Positions 17,203 to 24,692 of a DNA stretch of 54,215 nucleotides are shown here, in pieces. Source of the stretch: Phocaeicola_A sp963643925 (GTDB lineage: Bacteria; Bacteroidota; Bacteroidia; Bacteroidales; Bacteroidaceae). The notes beneath the pieces are model-generated. The model saw only the letters and a program-made list of their open reading frames with translations. It searched no databases and had not been told where the DNA came from. A program made the translations under genes and the position numbers. The DNA lies in contig CAVINS010000015.1 in assembly GCA_963643925.1 (NCBI GenBank), positions 1 to 54,215 on the forward strand. The letters are read 5' to 3'. The stretch's first letter is position 1. Every line of letters begins with the position of its first letter.

Positions 17203-18483
17203 ATGCATACGTTGAACGAATTTGAAATAATGGCTCCGGTGGGGTCGCGCGAATCGTTGGCGGCTGCCATACAGGCAGGGGCCGACTCTATCTACTTCGG
17301 AATTGAGAACCTCAACATGAGGGCACGATCCTCCAACAGCTTTACGATTGACGACCTGAGGGAGATTGCCTCCATCTGCGACGGGCACGGGATAAAGAGT
17401 TACCTCACAGTGAATACCATCATCTACGACGAGGACATCACACTGATGCACACTATTGTGGATGCCGCCAAGGCGGCGGGCATCTCGGCGGTGATAGCTG
17501 CTGATGTGGCGGTGATGGATTACTGCAACCGCATCGGACAGGAGGTGCACCTCTCCACACAGCTGAACATCTCCAACGTGGAGGCCCTGCGCTTCTACGC
17601 ACGGTTTGCCGACGTGGTGGTGCTGGCGCGCGAGCTGAACCTGAAACAGGTGACAGAGATTCATCGGCAGATAGTGGAGAACCACATCTGCGGACCGAAG
17701 GGGGAACTCATTCGGATAGAGATGTTCTGCCACGGAGCGCTCTGCATGGCGGTGTCGGGCAAGTGCTATCTGAGCCTGCACGAACTGAACGCTTCGGCCA
17801 ATCGGGGGGCCTGCATGCAGGTGTGCCGCCGGGCCTACACGGTGCGCGACCGCGAGAGCGACATCGAACTGGAGGTGGACAACAAGTACATCATGTCGCC
17901 CAAGGACCTGAAGACCATCCGCTTCATGGACGAGATGATAGAGGCTGGCGTGCGGGTGTTCAAAATCGAAGGCCGGGCACGTGGTCCCGAATATGTGCGC
18001 ACGGTGGTGGAATGTTACAAGGAGGCCATCCGCTCTTACCTCGAAGGCGCGTTTACCGAGGAGAAGAAGGATGCATGGGACGAACGGCTGAAGACGGTGT
18101 TTAACCGGGGATTCTGGAACGGTTACTACCTGGGCCAGCGTCTGGGCGAGTGGAGCCGCACCTATGGATCGGAGGCTACGGAACGTAAAATCTACGTGGG
18201 CAAGGGCATCAAGTACTTCAGCAACATCGGTGTGGCGGAGTTCCTGATAGAGGCTTCGGAGATAGAGGTGGGCGACAAGCTGCTCATTACCGGACCTACT
18301 ACGGGTGCCCAGTTCCTCACACTGGATGAGGCGCGCGTCAATCTGAAGACGGTGAAGACGGTGAAGAAGGGGGTGCACGTCTCCTTCAAAGTGCCCGACA
18401 AGATTCGTCCGAGCGACAAGCTCTACAAACTGGTGTCGCCGGAGAAGCTGGCTCAGCAGAAGAACAGTGCCGGCGAAGCCTAG
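17203..18483 (+). CDS. Peptidase U32-family protein, probable tRNA/rRNA hydroxylation (TrhP-like)
   Basis: The 426-residue protein begins with the U32 hallmark ending in MAPVGSRESLAAAIQAGADS followed by IYFGIENLNMRARSSNSF. The four-Cys region typical of the family is present: FCHGALCMAVSGKCYLS and NRGACMQVCRR, likely iron-sulfur ligands. Despite the name, characterised members (TrhP, RlhA, UbiU/UbiV) take part in O2-independent hydroxylation of RNA or ubiquinone using prephenate. Single large TrhP-like members are the usual form in Bacteroidales, so a tRNA wobble-uridine hydroxylation role is most likely, though not proven. ATG at 17203 is preferred over GTG at 17200. The gene appears monocistronic. 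Confidence 0.85.
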   Translation: MHTLNEFEIMAPVGSRESLAAAIQAGADSIYFGIENLNMRARSSNSFTIDDLREIASICDGHGIKSYLTVNTIIYDEDITLMHTIVDAAKAAGISAVIAADVAVMDYCNRIGQEVHLSTQLNISNVEALRFYARFADVVVLARELNLKQVTEIHRQIVENHICGPKGELIRIEMFCHGALCMAVSGKCYLSLHELNASANRGACMQVCRRAYTVRDRESDIELEVDNKYIMSPKDLKTIRFMDEMIEAGVRVFKIEGRARGPEYVRTVVECYKEAIRSYLEGAFTEEKKDAWDERLKTVFNRGFWNGYYLGQRLGEWSRTYGSEATERKIYVGKGIKYFSNIGVAEFLIEASEIEVGDKLLITGPTTGAQFLTLDEARVNLKTVKTVKKGVHVSFKVPDKIRPSDKLYKLVSPEKLAQQKNSAGEA

Positions 18484-18576
18484 ACGTAACTTGGGGACAT
18501 ATAGTCTGTCTCATAAGGGTTGACTAGGCGGTATAGAGGTCATCTGCCAATGAGCTCATTAAGGTCACAGAAAGAT

Positions 18577-18660
18577 GAAGTAGTACCTCAACAGCCAACG
18601 AAGTAGTACTTCAAGTGCCAATGAAGTAGTACTTCATCAGCCAACGAGGTGTACCTCATG
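18577..18660. repeat. Tandem array of 23-base palindromic units
   Basis: Units begin at 18577, 18600, 18623 and 18646, exactly 23 bases apart. Each has a palindromic core: GAAGTAGTACCTC, GAAGTAGTACTTC (twice) and GAGGTGTACCTC; the cores are joined by GCCAAC or GCCAAT at 18594, 18617 and 18640. The third unit is perfect over 8-base arms around one G (18621-18637). A more degenerate unit with TGAGCTCA lies upstream at 18546-18560. In the last unit an A-to-G change in one arm is matched by T-to-C in the other. Confidence 0.75.
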
Positions 18661-18769
18661 TTTACTACTGCCCATCCTCGATGCTAGCAGCGCTTGAACT
18701 CTTCAGCGCCGTAACCCGGAAATCTGACAAGTTAAATAGGAATCTGACCGGGCCTGAGGTCGTGTTTTG

Positions 18770-18856
18770 ATGACCATAGAGTCTAGACCTCGAGGGCATA
18801 AGTTCAAGGGCCCGAGACCTTATGCTCTCGGGCCTTTGACCCTATGGCCATTTTTT
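18770..18856. terminator. Multi-stem structure with alternative pairings, T-run on + strand
   Basis: ATGACCATAG (18770-18779) pairs with CTATGGCCAT (18842-18851), followed by six T on the + strand. Inside, GAGGGCATAAG (18792-18802) can pair with CTTATGCTCTC (18819-18829), or AAGGGCCCGAGA (18806-18817) with TCTCGGGCCTT (18826-18836); the two overlap and exclude each other. It lies between convergent genes and may end both transcripts. Confidence 0.55.
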
Positions 18857-18864
18857 GAGGCTCG

Positions 18865-21399
18865 TCAGGCTGCCGTGCGGCTTCTCCTGAATGCAAGGAA
18901 CAATCCAACCAATACTCCAATAATCAGGAGGCCCAAGGCACAGAAGGCGATGGTCTCGGTGACGTGGAGCGAGACAGGGTCGAACGAGAAGACGATGGTG
19001 TGTTTGCCGGCCGGCACGTACATGGTACGCAGGATGTAGTCGGCCCGTCCGTGAGGGGCTTCCTTGCCGTCGATGGTGGCCTGCCATCCGGGGTAGTAAA
19101 CCTCGGAGAACACCACATGACCACCCGCTTTGGAATCCACATCGTAAGTCAGCTTATTGGGCTGATATGCGGTCAGCACAACCTGTCTGGTGGAGTCGCC
19201 CGCCGCCGTCTGTGGGATAGTGGTGGCTCCCGTGCCGCCCAGCTTGCCTTGGAATTTCGTGTCCACCACAGCCACCTCTTTCAGGTCTACTTTGTGGAGC
19301 ATGTCGAGCTCGTCGTTGGCGGTGTTGACGTAGGTCACCTCGTTGACGAACCAGGCATTGCCATAGGCGTTGGGGTTCTGCAGCGGAATGGTGTTCTGTC
19401 CTTTGCCGGGGAAGATGAACCAGCGGGTGTTGAGCATGTTCACCACGGGGAACAGCCCGCCATCCACTTTCGACATGTCGCCGAAGTTGTCCGCCACCTC
19501 CTGGTAGATGTTCTGCATCTCGGGGGCGATGTGGGTCTCTATCAACTCCTGGTAGCGGCGGAGCTTGGCGGCATGGTATCCGCCCACGCTCTTGTGCCAG
19601 TAGGAGGTCTCATTCTCGTTGAAGGTATTCGATGCCAGGTTGAGCACACGATAGTCGAGGCTCTTGTCCTGCAGGATGTAGCTGTCGGTCTGCGAGGGTT
19701 GGAATGCCTGTTCGCGTTTGGACTTCTCCACAAACATGCCGTCGTTGAGGTAGCGCTTGTTCACCTGCCACATGTCCACCAGGCAGAGCACCGTCACCGC
19801 GGCCACCAGCCAGCGGCTCTTCAGTGTGCCACGGCTGTGGAACAGCAGCAACAGGGCACCTGCCAACACGATGAAGAAGCTGCGCCAAGCGTCGGCGGTG
19901 AAGATGGCCACACGCATCTCCTCGAGGTTGGTGAGGATGGGCGCGAGGAACTCACCCAAGTTACTGTTCTGCAGTGCGTTCATCTCCACCGAGGAGATGT
20001 AGGAGTGGAAGAACAGACGGGGTGCGATGGCGAACAGCAGTGCCAGTCCGCCCGTCAGCCCGAAGGCGATGAGGAAGGGACGGATGCGCTCGAGCAGCAG
20101 CTGGGGCTTGTCGATGATCTCCTTCAGCGCCAGCATGGCCAGCAACGGAATGGTGAACTCGGCGATTACCAGTATGGACGATACGGCCCTGAACTTGTCG
20201 TACATGGGCACATAGTCGAGGAAGAGGTCGGTGAAGCCCATGAAGTTCTTTCCCCACGAGAGGAGGATGGAGAGCACCGTGGCAGCCACCAAAGCCCACT
20301 TCAGAGGATCTTTCACGATGAAGATGCCCAGGATGAAGAGCATCAGCACGAAGGCCCCCACATAGACGGGACCTGAGGTGCCCGGCTGTTCACCCCAATA
20401 TTGGGTGAGCTGGCTATAGATGGCCATGAACCGCGTGTCGGCTTTCTTCATGGCGGTCTGGCTGTCGGACATCAGCAGGGGCTTGTCGCCTTGGTTGGAG
20501 GCACCGCCCTTCACGTTCGGCACGAGCAGCGAGAACGTCTCGCCAATGCCGTAGCTCCACTGGGTGATGTAGTCGCGCTCCAGTCCGCTCTTGGTCTGGT
20601 TGCCGGTGTCCGGCTTCACCAACTCGCTCTTGCCACGCATCGTCTCCTTACTGTATTGGTAGGTATGGTAGAGGTTGCTGAGGTTCACCGCCACACCCAC
20701 GAGCGCTGCCAGCACCAGCACGCCGGTGGACTTGAAGAAGCGCGGCAGCTCCTTCTTCTGCCAGGCGTCCACGCCGAAGCCGATGACCATGAAGAACATC
20801 ACGAAGCAGAAGTAGTAGCTCATCTGTATGTGGTTGGAGAGAATCTGCAGCGCCAGGAACAGTGCCGTGACGATGCTGCCCCACAGGTAGCGTCCGCGGT
20901 AGATGAGTACCATGCCCGCTATCGTGGGCGGCACGTAGGCCAGCGTGTAGAACTTCCAGAGGTGGCCTGCGGAGATGATGATGAAGAAGTAGGACGAGAA
21001 GGCCCACACGACGGCTCCCAACGCTGCCAGCCACACCTTGAATTTGAAGGCGCGCAGCAGGATGTAGAAGCCGAGAAGCATGATGAATACCAGCGCCGCC
21101 ACATCGGGGAGGAAGAGCTTGTAGCTCTTCTCCACACTGCGCAACGAGTCGGTGGAGGTGTAGCTGGGCGACATCTGGTAGGTGGGCATACCGCCAAACA
21201 GGGCATTGGTCCAGCGGGTGCGTTCGCCCGTCTTCTCTAGGTAGTCGGTCGACTCCTTGCCGGCACCGATGCCTGCCACGGAATCGTGCTGTGCGAGGAT
21301 GCGGCCCTCGAACACCGCCGGGGCAAAGTAGGCCACAGACAGGATGGCGAAGAGTATAATCGCTACCACATCGGGCAGGATTCTTTTCTGTAAGTTCAT
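18865..21399 (-). CDS. YfhO-family large membrane protein (GT-C-like fold)
   Basis: The 844-residue protein is read from the ATG at 21399 (MNLQKRILPDVVAIILFAIL), where a membrane helix begins and a -7 box lies just upstream; the frame extends further but without sense. About a dozen hydrophobic helices are visible (VAALVFIMLLGFYILLRAF, LAALGAVVWAFSSYFFIIIS, and near the end IAFCALGLLIIGVLVGLFLA), with a long periplasmic domain containing SEVYYPGWQATIDGK, the YfhO signature. YfhO proteins resemble membrane glycosyltransferases that use lipid-linked sugars; in Firmicutes a YfhO protein glycosylates lipoteichoic acid. The substrate in Bacteroidales is unknown. It is not clustered with other glycan genes here. 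Confidence 0.88.
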   Translation of the reverse strand: MNLQKRILPDVVAIILFAILSVAYFAPAVFEGRILAQHDSVAGIGAGKESTDYLEKTGERTRWTNALFGGMPTYQMSPSYTSTDSLRSVEKSYKLFLPDVAALVFIMLLGFYILLRAFKFKVWLAALGAVVWAFSSYFFIIISAGHLWKFYTLAYVPPTIAGMVLIYRGRYLWGSIVTALFLALQILSNHIQMSYYFCFVMFFMVIGFGVDAWQKKELPRFFKSTGVLVLAALVGVAVNLSNLYHTYQYSKETMRGKSELVKPDTGNQTKSGLERDYITQWSYGIGETFSLLVPNVKGGASNQGDKPLLMSDSQTAMKKADTRFMAIYSQLTQYWGEQPGTSGPVYVGAFVLMLFILGIFIVKDPLKWALVAATVLSILLSWGKNFMGFTDLFLDYVPMYDKFRAVSSILVIAEFTIPLLAMLALKEIIDKPQLLLERIRPFLIAFGLTGGLALLFAIAPRLFFHSYISSVEMNALQNSNLGEFLAPILTNLEEMRVAIFTADAWRSFFIVLAGALLLLFHSRGTLKSRWLVAAVTVLCLVDMWQVNKRYLNDGMFVEKSKREQAFQPSQTDSYILQDKSLDYRVLNLASNTFNENETSYWHKSVGGYHAAKLRRYQELIETHIAPEMQNIYQEVADNFGDMSKVDGGLFPVVNMLNTRWFIFPGKGQNTIPLQNPNAYGNAWFVNEVTYVNTANDELDMLHKVDLKEVAVVDTKFQGKLGGTGATTIPQTAAGDSTRQVVLTAYQPNKLTYDVDSKAGGHVVFSEVYYPGWQATIDGKEAPHGRADYILRTMYVPAGKHTIVFSFDPVSLHVTETIAFCALGLLIIGVLVGLFLAFRRSRTAA

Positions 21400-21423
21400 A
21401 AGCTGTTCGTTGTTAATTGCGCA

Positions 21424-21431
21424 CAAAGATA
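21424..21431 (-). promoter_or_regulatory. -7 box for the YfhO gene
   Basis: TATCTTTG, read leftward, lies 24 bases before the ATG at 21399. No good -33 box was identified. This position supports the shorter start of the YfhO protein. Confidence 0.5.
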
Positions 21432-21528
21432 GCGCATTTCTGTTGCCACACCTAACATCTTTGTAGAAGATGAGGCCTGCCGGGGCAAAATATTGGGGCA
21501 AGAATGGCATTCTGCGCGCTATTTCCTT

Positions 21529-21536
21529 TATCTTTG
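21529..21536 (+). promoter_or_regulatory. -7 box for mtnN-luxS
   Basis: TATCTTTG lies 34 bases before the ATG at 21571. The upstream -33 region has no clear TTTG. Confidence 0.5.
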
Positions 21537-21570
21537 CAAGCAAACATCAAAAACAGCATTCAGCAGTACT

Positions 21571-22269
21571 ATGATTATAGGAATCATCAATGCCATGCAG
21601 AAAGAGCATGAGCAGATACAGTCGCTCCTCGGCGACAGGGAGACGGTCATCAAGGGACGCCACTCCTTTGTGAAGGGAACGCTCCACGGCAACACCATCG
21701 TGCTGGCCCAGTCGGGCATCGGCAAGGTGAACGCGGCGGTAGGCGCCTTGGAACTGATCAACTACTTCCAGCCGGACTGCCTCATCAACACCGGTGTGGC
21801 AGGCGGCATCGACACGTCGCTCCACGTGATGGACGTGGTAGTGGGCGACTGCGTGGTCTATCACGATGTGGACTGCGGACCGGAGAACGAGGCCGGTCAG
21901 GTGCAGGGCCTGCCGGCTGACTACGAGAGCCACCGCAAACTGTTCCACTGTGCCTTGGCATTGCAGACCGACACCAACATCCGCGGCGGACTCATCTGCA
22001 GCGGCGACCAGTTCATCGTGGACCCACGTCAGCTGGCGGACATCAAGCGCCGCTTCCCCGCAGGCATGGCGGTGGACATGGAGTCGGGAGCCATCGCACA
22101 GGTGTGCTTCCTCTACGAAGTGCCCTTCCTCAGCTTCCGCATCATCAGCGACATCCCCGGGGCGGAGAACCACCTCGATGAGTATGCCAACTTCTGGGAC
22201 ACCATGGCTGAGAAGTCGTTCCGCGTGACACGCACCTTCCTCGACCATCTGCCCACTGACTTGAATTGA
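21571..22269 (+). CDS. mtnN: 5-methylthioadenosine/S-adenosylhomocysteine nucleosidase
   Basis: The 232-residue cytosolic enzyme opens with MIIGIINAM and has Glu12 at the position of the catalytic base/water-activating Glu of E. coli MTAN. The block VDMESGAIAQV gives the ribose-binding Met-Glu, and FRIISDIPG carries the Asp that protonates adenine N7. It cleaves S-adenosylhomocysteine to adenine and S-ribosylhomocysteine, the LuxS substrate, and luxS starts 58 bases downstream. Together they form the activated-methyl cycle branch that makes the AI-2 precursor. The ATG at 21571 is chosen because the family begins exactly there; upstream codons add no conserved residues. Confidence 0.94.
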   Translation: MIIGIINAMQKEHEQIQSLLGDRETVIKGRHSFVKGTLHGNTIVLAQSGIGKVNAAVGALELINYFQPDCLINTGVAGGIDTSLHVMDVVVGDCVVYHDVDCGPENEAGQVQGLPADYESHRKLFHCALALQTDTNIRGGLICSGDQFIVDPRQLADIKRRFPAGMAVDMESGAIAQVCFLYEVPFLSFRIISDIPGAENHLDEYANFWDTMAEKSFRVTRTFLDHLPTDLN

Positions 22270-22270
22270 A

Positions 22271-22293
22271 CCGTCATCCCCGTGTTGACGGGG
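22271..22293 (+). other. Alternative hairpins between mtnN and luxS
   Basis: CCCCGT (22278-22283) pairs with ACGGGG (22288-22293) over a 4-base loop. CCGTCA (22271-22276) can instead pair with TGACGG (22286-22291). The two overlap and exclude each other. The site starts two bases after the mtnN stop. It may set the mtnN/luxS ratio or act as a weak terminator. Confidence 0.4.
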
Positions 22294-22327
22294 AGCACAT
22301 TAACAATAACCAAACAAGAAACACAGC

Positions 22328-22810
22328 ATGAAAACGATACCGAGCTTTACCATCGACCACCTGCATCTGCTGCGTGGCATCTACGTGTCGCGCAAAGACA
22401 GCGTCGGCAACGAGACCGTGACCACCTTCGACATACGCATGAAGGAACCCAACCGCGAGCCCGCTCTGGGTCAGGGGGCCTTGCACACCATCGAGCACCT
22501 GGCGGCTACCTACCTGCGCAACCACCCCGTGTGGGCCGACAAGATTGTCTACTGGGGACCGATGGGCTGCCTCACGGGCAACTACCTGCTGATGAAGGGC
22601 GACCTGGAGTCGGCCGACATCGTGGAATTGATGAAGGAGACCTTCCGCTTCGTAGCGGAGTTCGAGGGCGAAGTGCCTGGGGCCGCTCCCAAGGACTGTG
22701 GCAACTACCTGCTCCACGACCTGCCTATGGCCAAGTGGGAGGCCGCCAAGTATCTCCACGAGGTGCTCGAGCGGATGACCGACGCCAATCTGCATTATCC
22801 GCAACAGTAG
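22328..22810 (+). CDS. luxS: S-ribosylhomocysteine lyase (AI-2 synthase)
   Basis: The 160-residue enzyme contains the metal site HTIEH (His53, His57) and Cys124 (KDCGNY), and the catalytic Cys81 in GPMGCLTGNY. It converts S-ribosylhomocysteine to homocysteine and DPD, the precursor of the AI-2 signal. Length and all active-site residues are normal for the family. It follows mtnN on the same strand with only a short folded spacer between, so both are probably on one transcript. Whether AI-2 is used as a signal here cannot be told; no LuxP or Lsr receptor gene is in the window. Confidence 0.96.
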   Translation: MKTIPSFTIDHLHLLRGIYVSRKDSVGNETVTTFDIRMKEPNREPALGQGALHTIEHLAATYLRNHPVWADKIVYWGPMGCLTGNYLLMKGDLESADIVELMKETFRFVAEFEGEVPGAAPKDCGNYLLHDLPMAKWEAAKYLHEVLERMTDANLHYPQQ

Positions 22811-22907
22811 GCCCACGGATTCATCGGCTCCTCGCACAGGGGGCTTGCTCCAATCGATGCGAATGACTCTAATATATTATATATACAACTTTAACTTTTA
22901 AACATTC

Positions 22908-24473
22908 ATGAAGAAACAGACTCTTACGGCACTTGCCGCTTGTGCGCTGCTGTTGGCAGGATGCCACACCGCACCCAAGCAACAGGCGGACGACAGTGCC
23001 GGCGTCGCTGTGTCCAACCGGCAGGGCGACTTGGGCGACGGCACGTTCATCAACCCAATCCTCGGGGGTGACTATCCCGACCCCACCATTATGCGTGAGG
23101 GCGACGACTACTACATGACCAACTCCGCCTTCGACTATGTGCCGGGCCTGACGGTGTTCCACTCCAAGGACCTTGTCAACTGGGAACCCATCAGCTTTGC
23201 CCTGACGAAGTATCTGGGCTCAGTGTGGGCACCGGACATCTCGAAGTATGGCGACAAGTACTACATCTATTTCACCGTGGCTCATCCGAAGGGCCGCATG
23301 AACTTCGTGACCTATGCCGACTCTCCTTACGGCCCATGGAGCGACCCCATCGACCTGAAGATCGGTAACATCGACCCCTGCCATGTGGTGGGTGAGGACG
23401 GCACCCGCTGGATGTTCATGAGCGGCGGCAAGCGTGTGAAGTTGACCGACGACGGTCTGGCCATTGTGCCGGGCACGGAAGAGAAGGTCTATGAGGGCTG
23501 GCAGTACCCTGAAGAGTGGGAGACCGAAGGCCTCTGCCTGGAAGGACCGAAGCTCCGCAAGATTGGCGAATACTATTATTATCTGAATGCTGAGGGCGGC
23601 ACAGCCGGACCTCCTACCAGCCACATGGTGGTGATGGCACGCTCCAAATCCATCAATGGCCCGTGGGAGAACTCTCCTTACAACCCCATCATCCACACCG
23701 AGAAGAAGGCTGAACGCTGGTGGTCAAAGGGTCATGGCTCACTGATTGACACCCCCGACGGACGCTGGTATCTGGTGTACCATGCTTACGAGAACAGCTT
23801 CACCAGCCTGGGCCGCCAGACCTTGATAGAGCCGGTGGAGATGACCGGAGACGGATGGTTCAAGGCATCGTTGCCCGGCACGGCCATAGAGAAACCTATC
23901 GCCAAGCCTATCGTATCGGATAAGCAGATGGACCGCCGCGAGCACCTGAAGGAGTTCCGTCCGGGACTGGAGTGGAAGTTCTACAAGGCTTACGCCCCCG
24001 AGCGCATACAGGTGAAGGACGGCGTGCTGACCATGAAGGCGTTGGGCGACGACCCGTCGCAGTCCTGCCCGATGATGTTCGTGGCCGGCATGCGTGCCTA
24101 CGAGGTGGAGGTGGAAGTGGAGATAGACCCCGAGGCAATGGCTGGAGTGATGCTCTACTACAACAGCGACTTCTTTGTGGGAACAGGCTTCGACTGCGAG
24201 AAGCGCTATCGTCTGCGCAAAGGCAAAGCCAACCGCAGCGGCATGAACGAAGGCGGCAACCACTTGTGGCTGAAGATTCGCAACAACAACCAAGTGGTGA
24301 CGGGTGCCTACAGTTACGACGGCAAGACGTGGACACGCGAGACCTGGGGCATGGAAGTATCCGGCTACAACCACAACACGCTCTATGAGTTCCAGAGTAT
24401 GCTGCCTGCCCTGTTCGTCTGTGGCAAGGGCGAGGCCCGCTTCAAGAACTTCAAGTTCACTCCGCTGGACTAA
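22908..24473 (+). CDS. GH43 family glycosidase lipoprotein, beta-xylosidase/arabinofuranosidase-like
   Basis: The 521-residue product has a lipobox (ALLLAGC, Cys19) and a GH43 propeller: NPILGGDYPDPTIMREGDDYY carries the catalytic base Asp, KIGNIDPCHV the pKa-tuning Asp, and CLEGPKLRKIGEYYYY the catalytic acid Glu. A C-terminal concanavalin-like sandwich (about 350-520: EWKFYKAYAPERIQVKDG, SGYNHNTLYEFQS) matches the GH43 beta-xylosidase C-terminal domain. It is expected at the outer or inner membrane face. It stands alone between luxS and ade with 97 bases upstream lacking a TAnnTTTG box; how it is regulated is unclear. Confidence 0.9.
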   Translation: MKKQTLTALAACALLLAGCHTAPKQQADDSAGVAVSNRQGDLGDGTFINPILGGDYPDPTIMREGDDYYMTNSAFDYVPGLTVFHSKDLVNWEPISFALTKYLGSVWAPDISKYGDKYYIYFTVAHPKGRMNFVTYADSPYGPWSDPIDLKIGNIDPCHVVGEDGTRWMFMSGGKRVKLTDDGLAIVPGTEEKVYEGWQYPEEWETEGLCLEGPKLRKIGEYYYYLNAEGGTAGPPTSHMVVMARSKSINGPWENSPYNPIIHTEKKAERWWSKGHGSLIDTPDGRWYLVYHAYENSFTSLGRQTLIEPVEMTGDGWFKASLPGTAIEKPIAKPIVSDKQMDRREHLKEFRPGLEWKFYKAYAPERIQVKDGVLTMKALGDDPSQSCPMMFVAGMRAYEVEVEVEIDPEAMAGVMLYYNSDFFVGTGFDCEKRYRLRKGKANRSGMNEGGNHLWLKIRNNNQVVTGAYSYDGKTWTRETWGMEVSGYNHNTLYEFQSMLPALFVCGKGEARFKNFKFTPLD

Positions 24474-24516
24474 ACGATTCATCTTCCCTATAAGGGGCGG
24501 ACGCTCTATAGCGGCT

Positions 24517-24569
24517 CTATCATCGCGAGGCAGACTCGCGGCGGTAGGGCCGCTTCTCGTTGATGATAG
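24517..24569. other. Possible three-way-junction structure
   Basis: CTATCATC (24517-24524) pairs with GATGATAG (24562-24569). Inside are two adjacent hairpins, GCGAG/CTCGC (24525-24529 with 24535-24539) and GCGG/CCGC (24541-24544 with 24550-24553). It lies 44 bases after the GH43 stop and before the ade promoter. It may be the GH43 terminator or a small structured RNA; it matches no RNA family known to me. Confidence 0.4.
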
Positions 24570-24597
24570 GCGGAAAGTGATATTTCTCATACTTATG

Positions 24598-24629
24598 TTG
24601 CACTCCTACAGAATTATTCCCTAACTTTG
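24598..24629 (+). promoter_or_regulatory. Promoter of the adenine deaminase gene
   Basis: TTG (24598-24600), a 21-base spacer and TAACTTTG (24622-24629) fit the consensus. The leader is about 55 bases before the ATG at 24693. Confidence 0.6.
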
Positions 24630-24692
24630 TTGCATCGATAATGTATAACAATCCGGGTTCCCACGGGAATCCGTACAAGCATAGAAAGAAAC

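Larger units (their letters stand above)
18484..18864. other. 381-base spacer with an array and a structured region
   Basis: No gene is supported. The spacer carries the 23-base palindromic array (18577-18660), an AATCTGAC direct repeat (18721 and 18741), and a large folded segment (18770-18856). Both flanking genes point into it, so it is a convergent spacer and no promoter is expected. Confidence 0.6.

Noticed and set aside
18577..18660. CRISPR array
   Set aside because: Units are contiguous 23-base repeats with no unique spacers, and no cas gene is nearby.
18964..20376. Antisense open frame opposite the YfhO gene (470 codons)
   Set aside because: Reads His/Glu-rich low-quality protein opposite membrane helices; no start signal or family.
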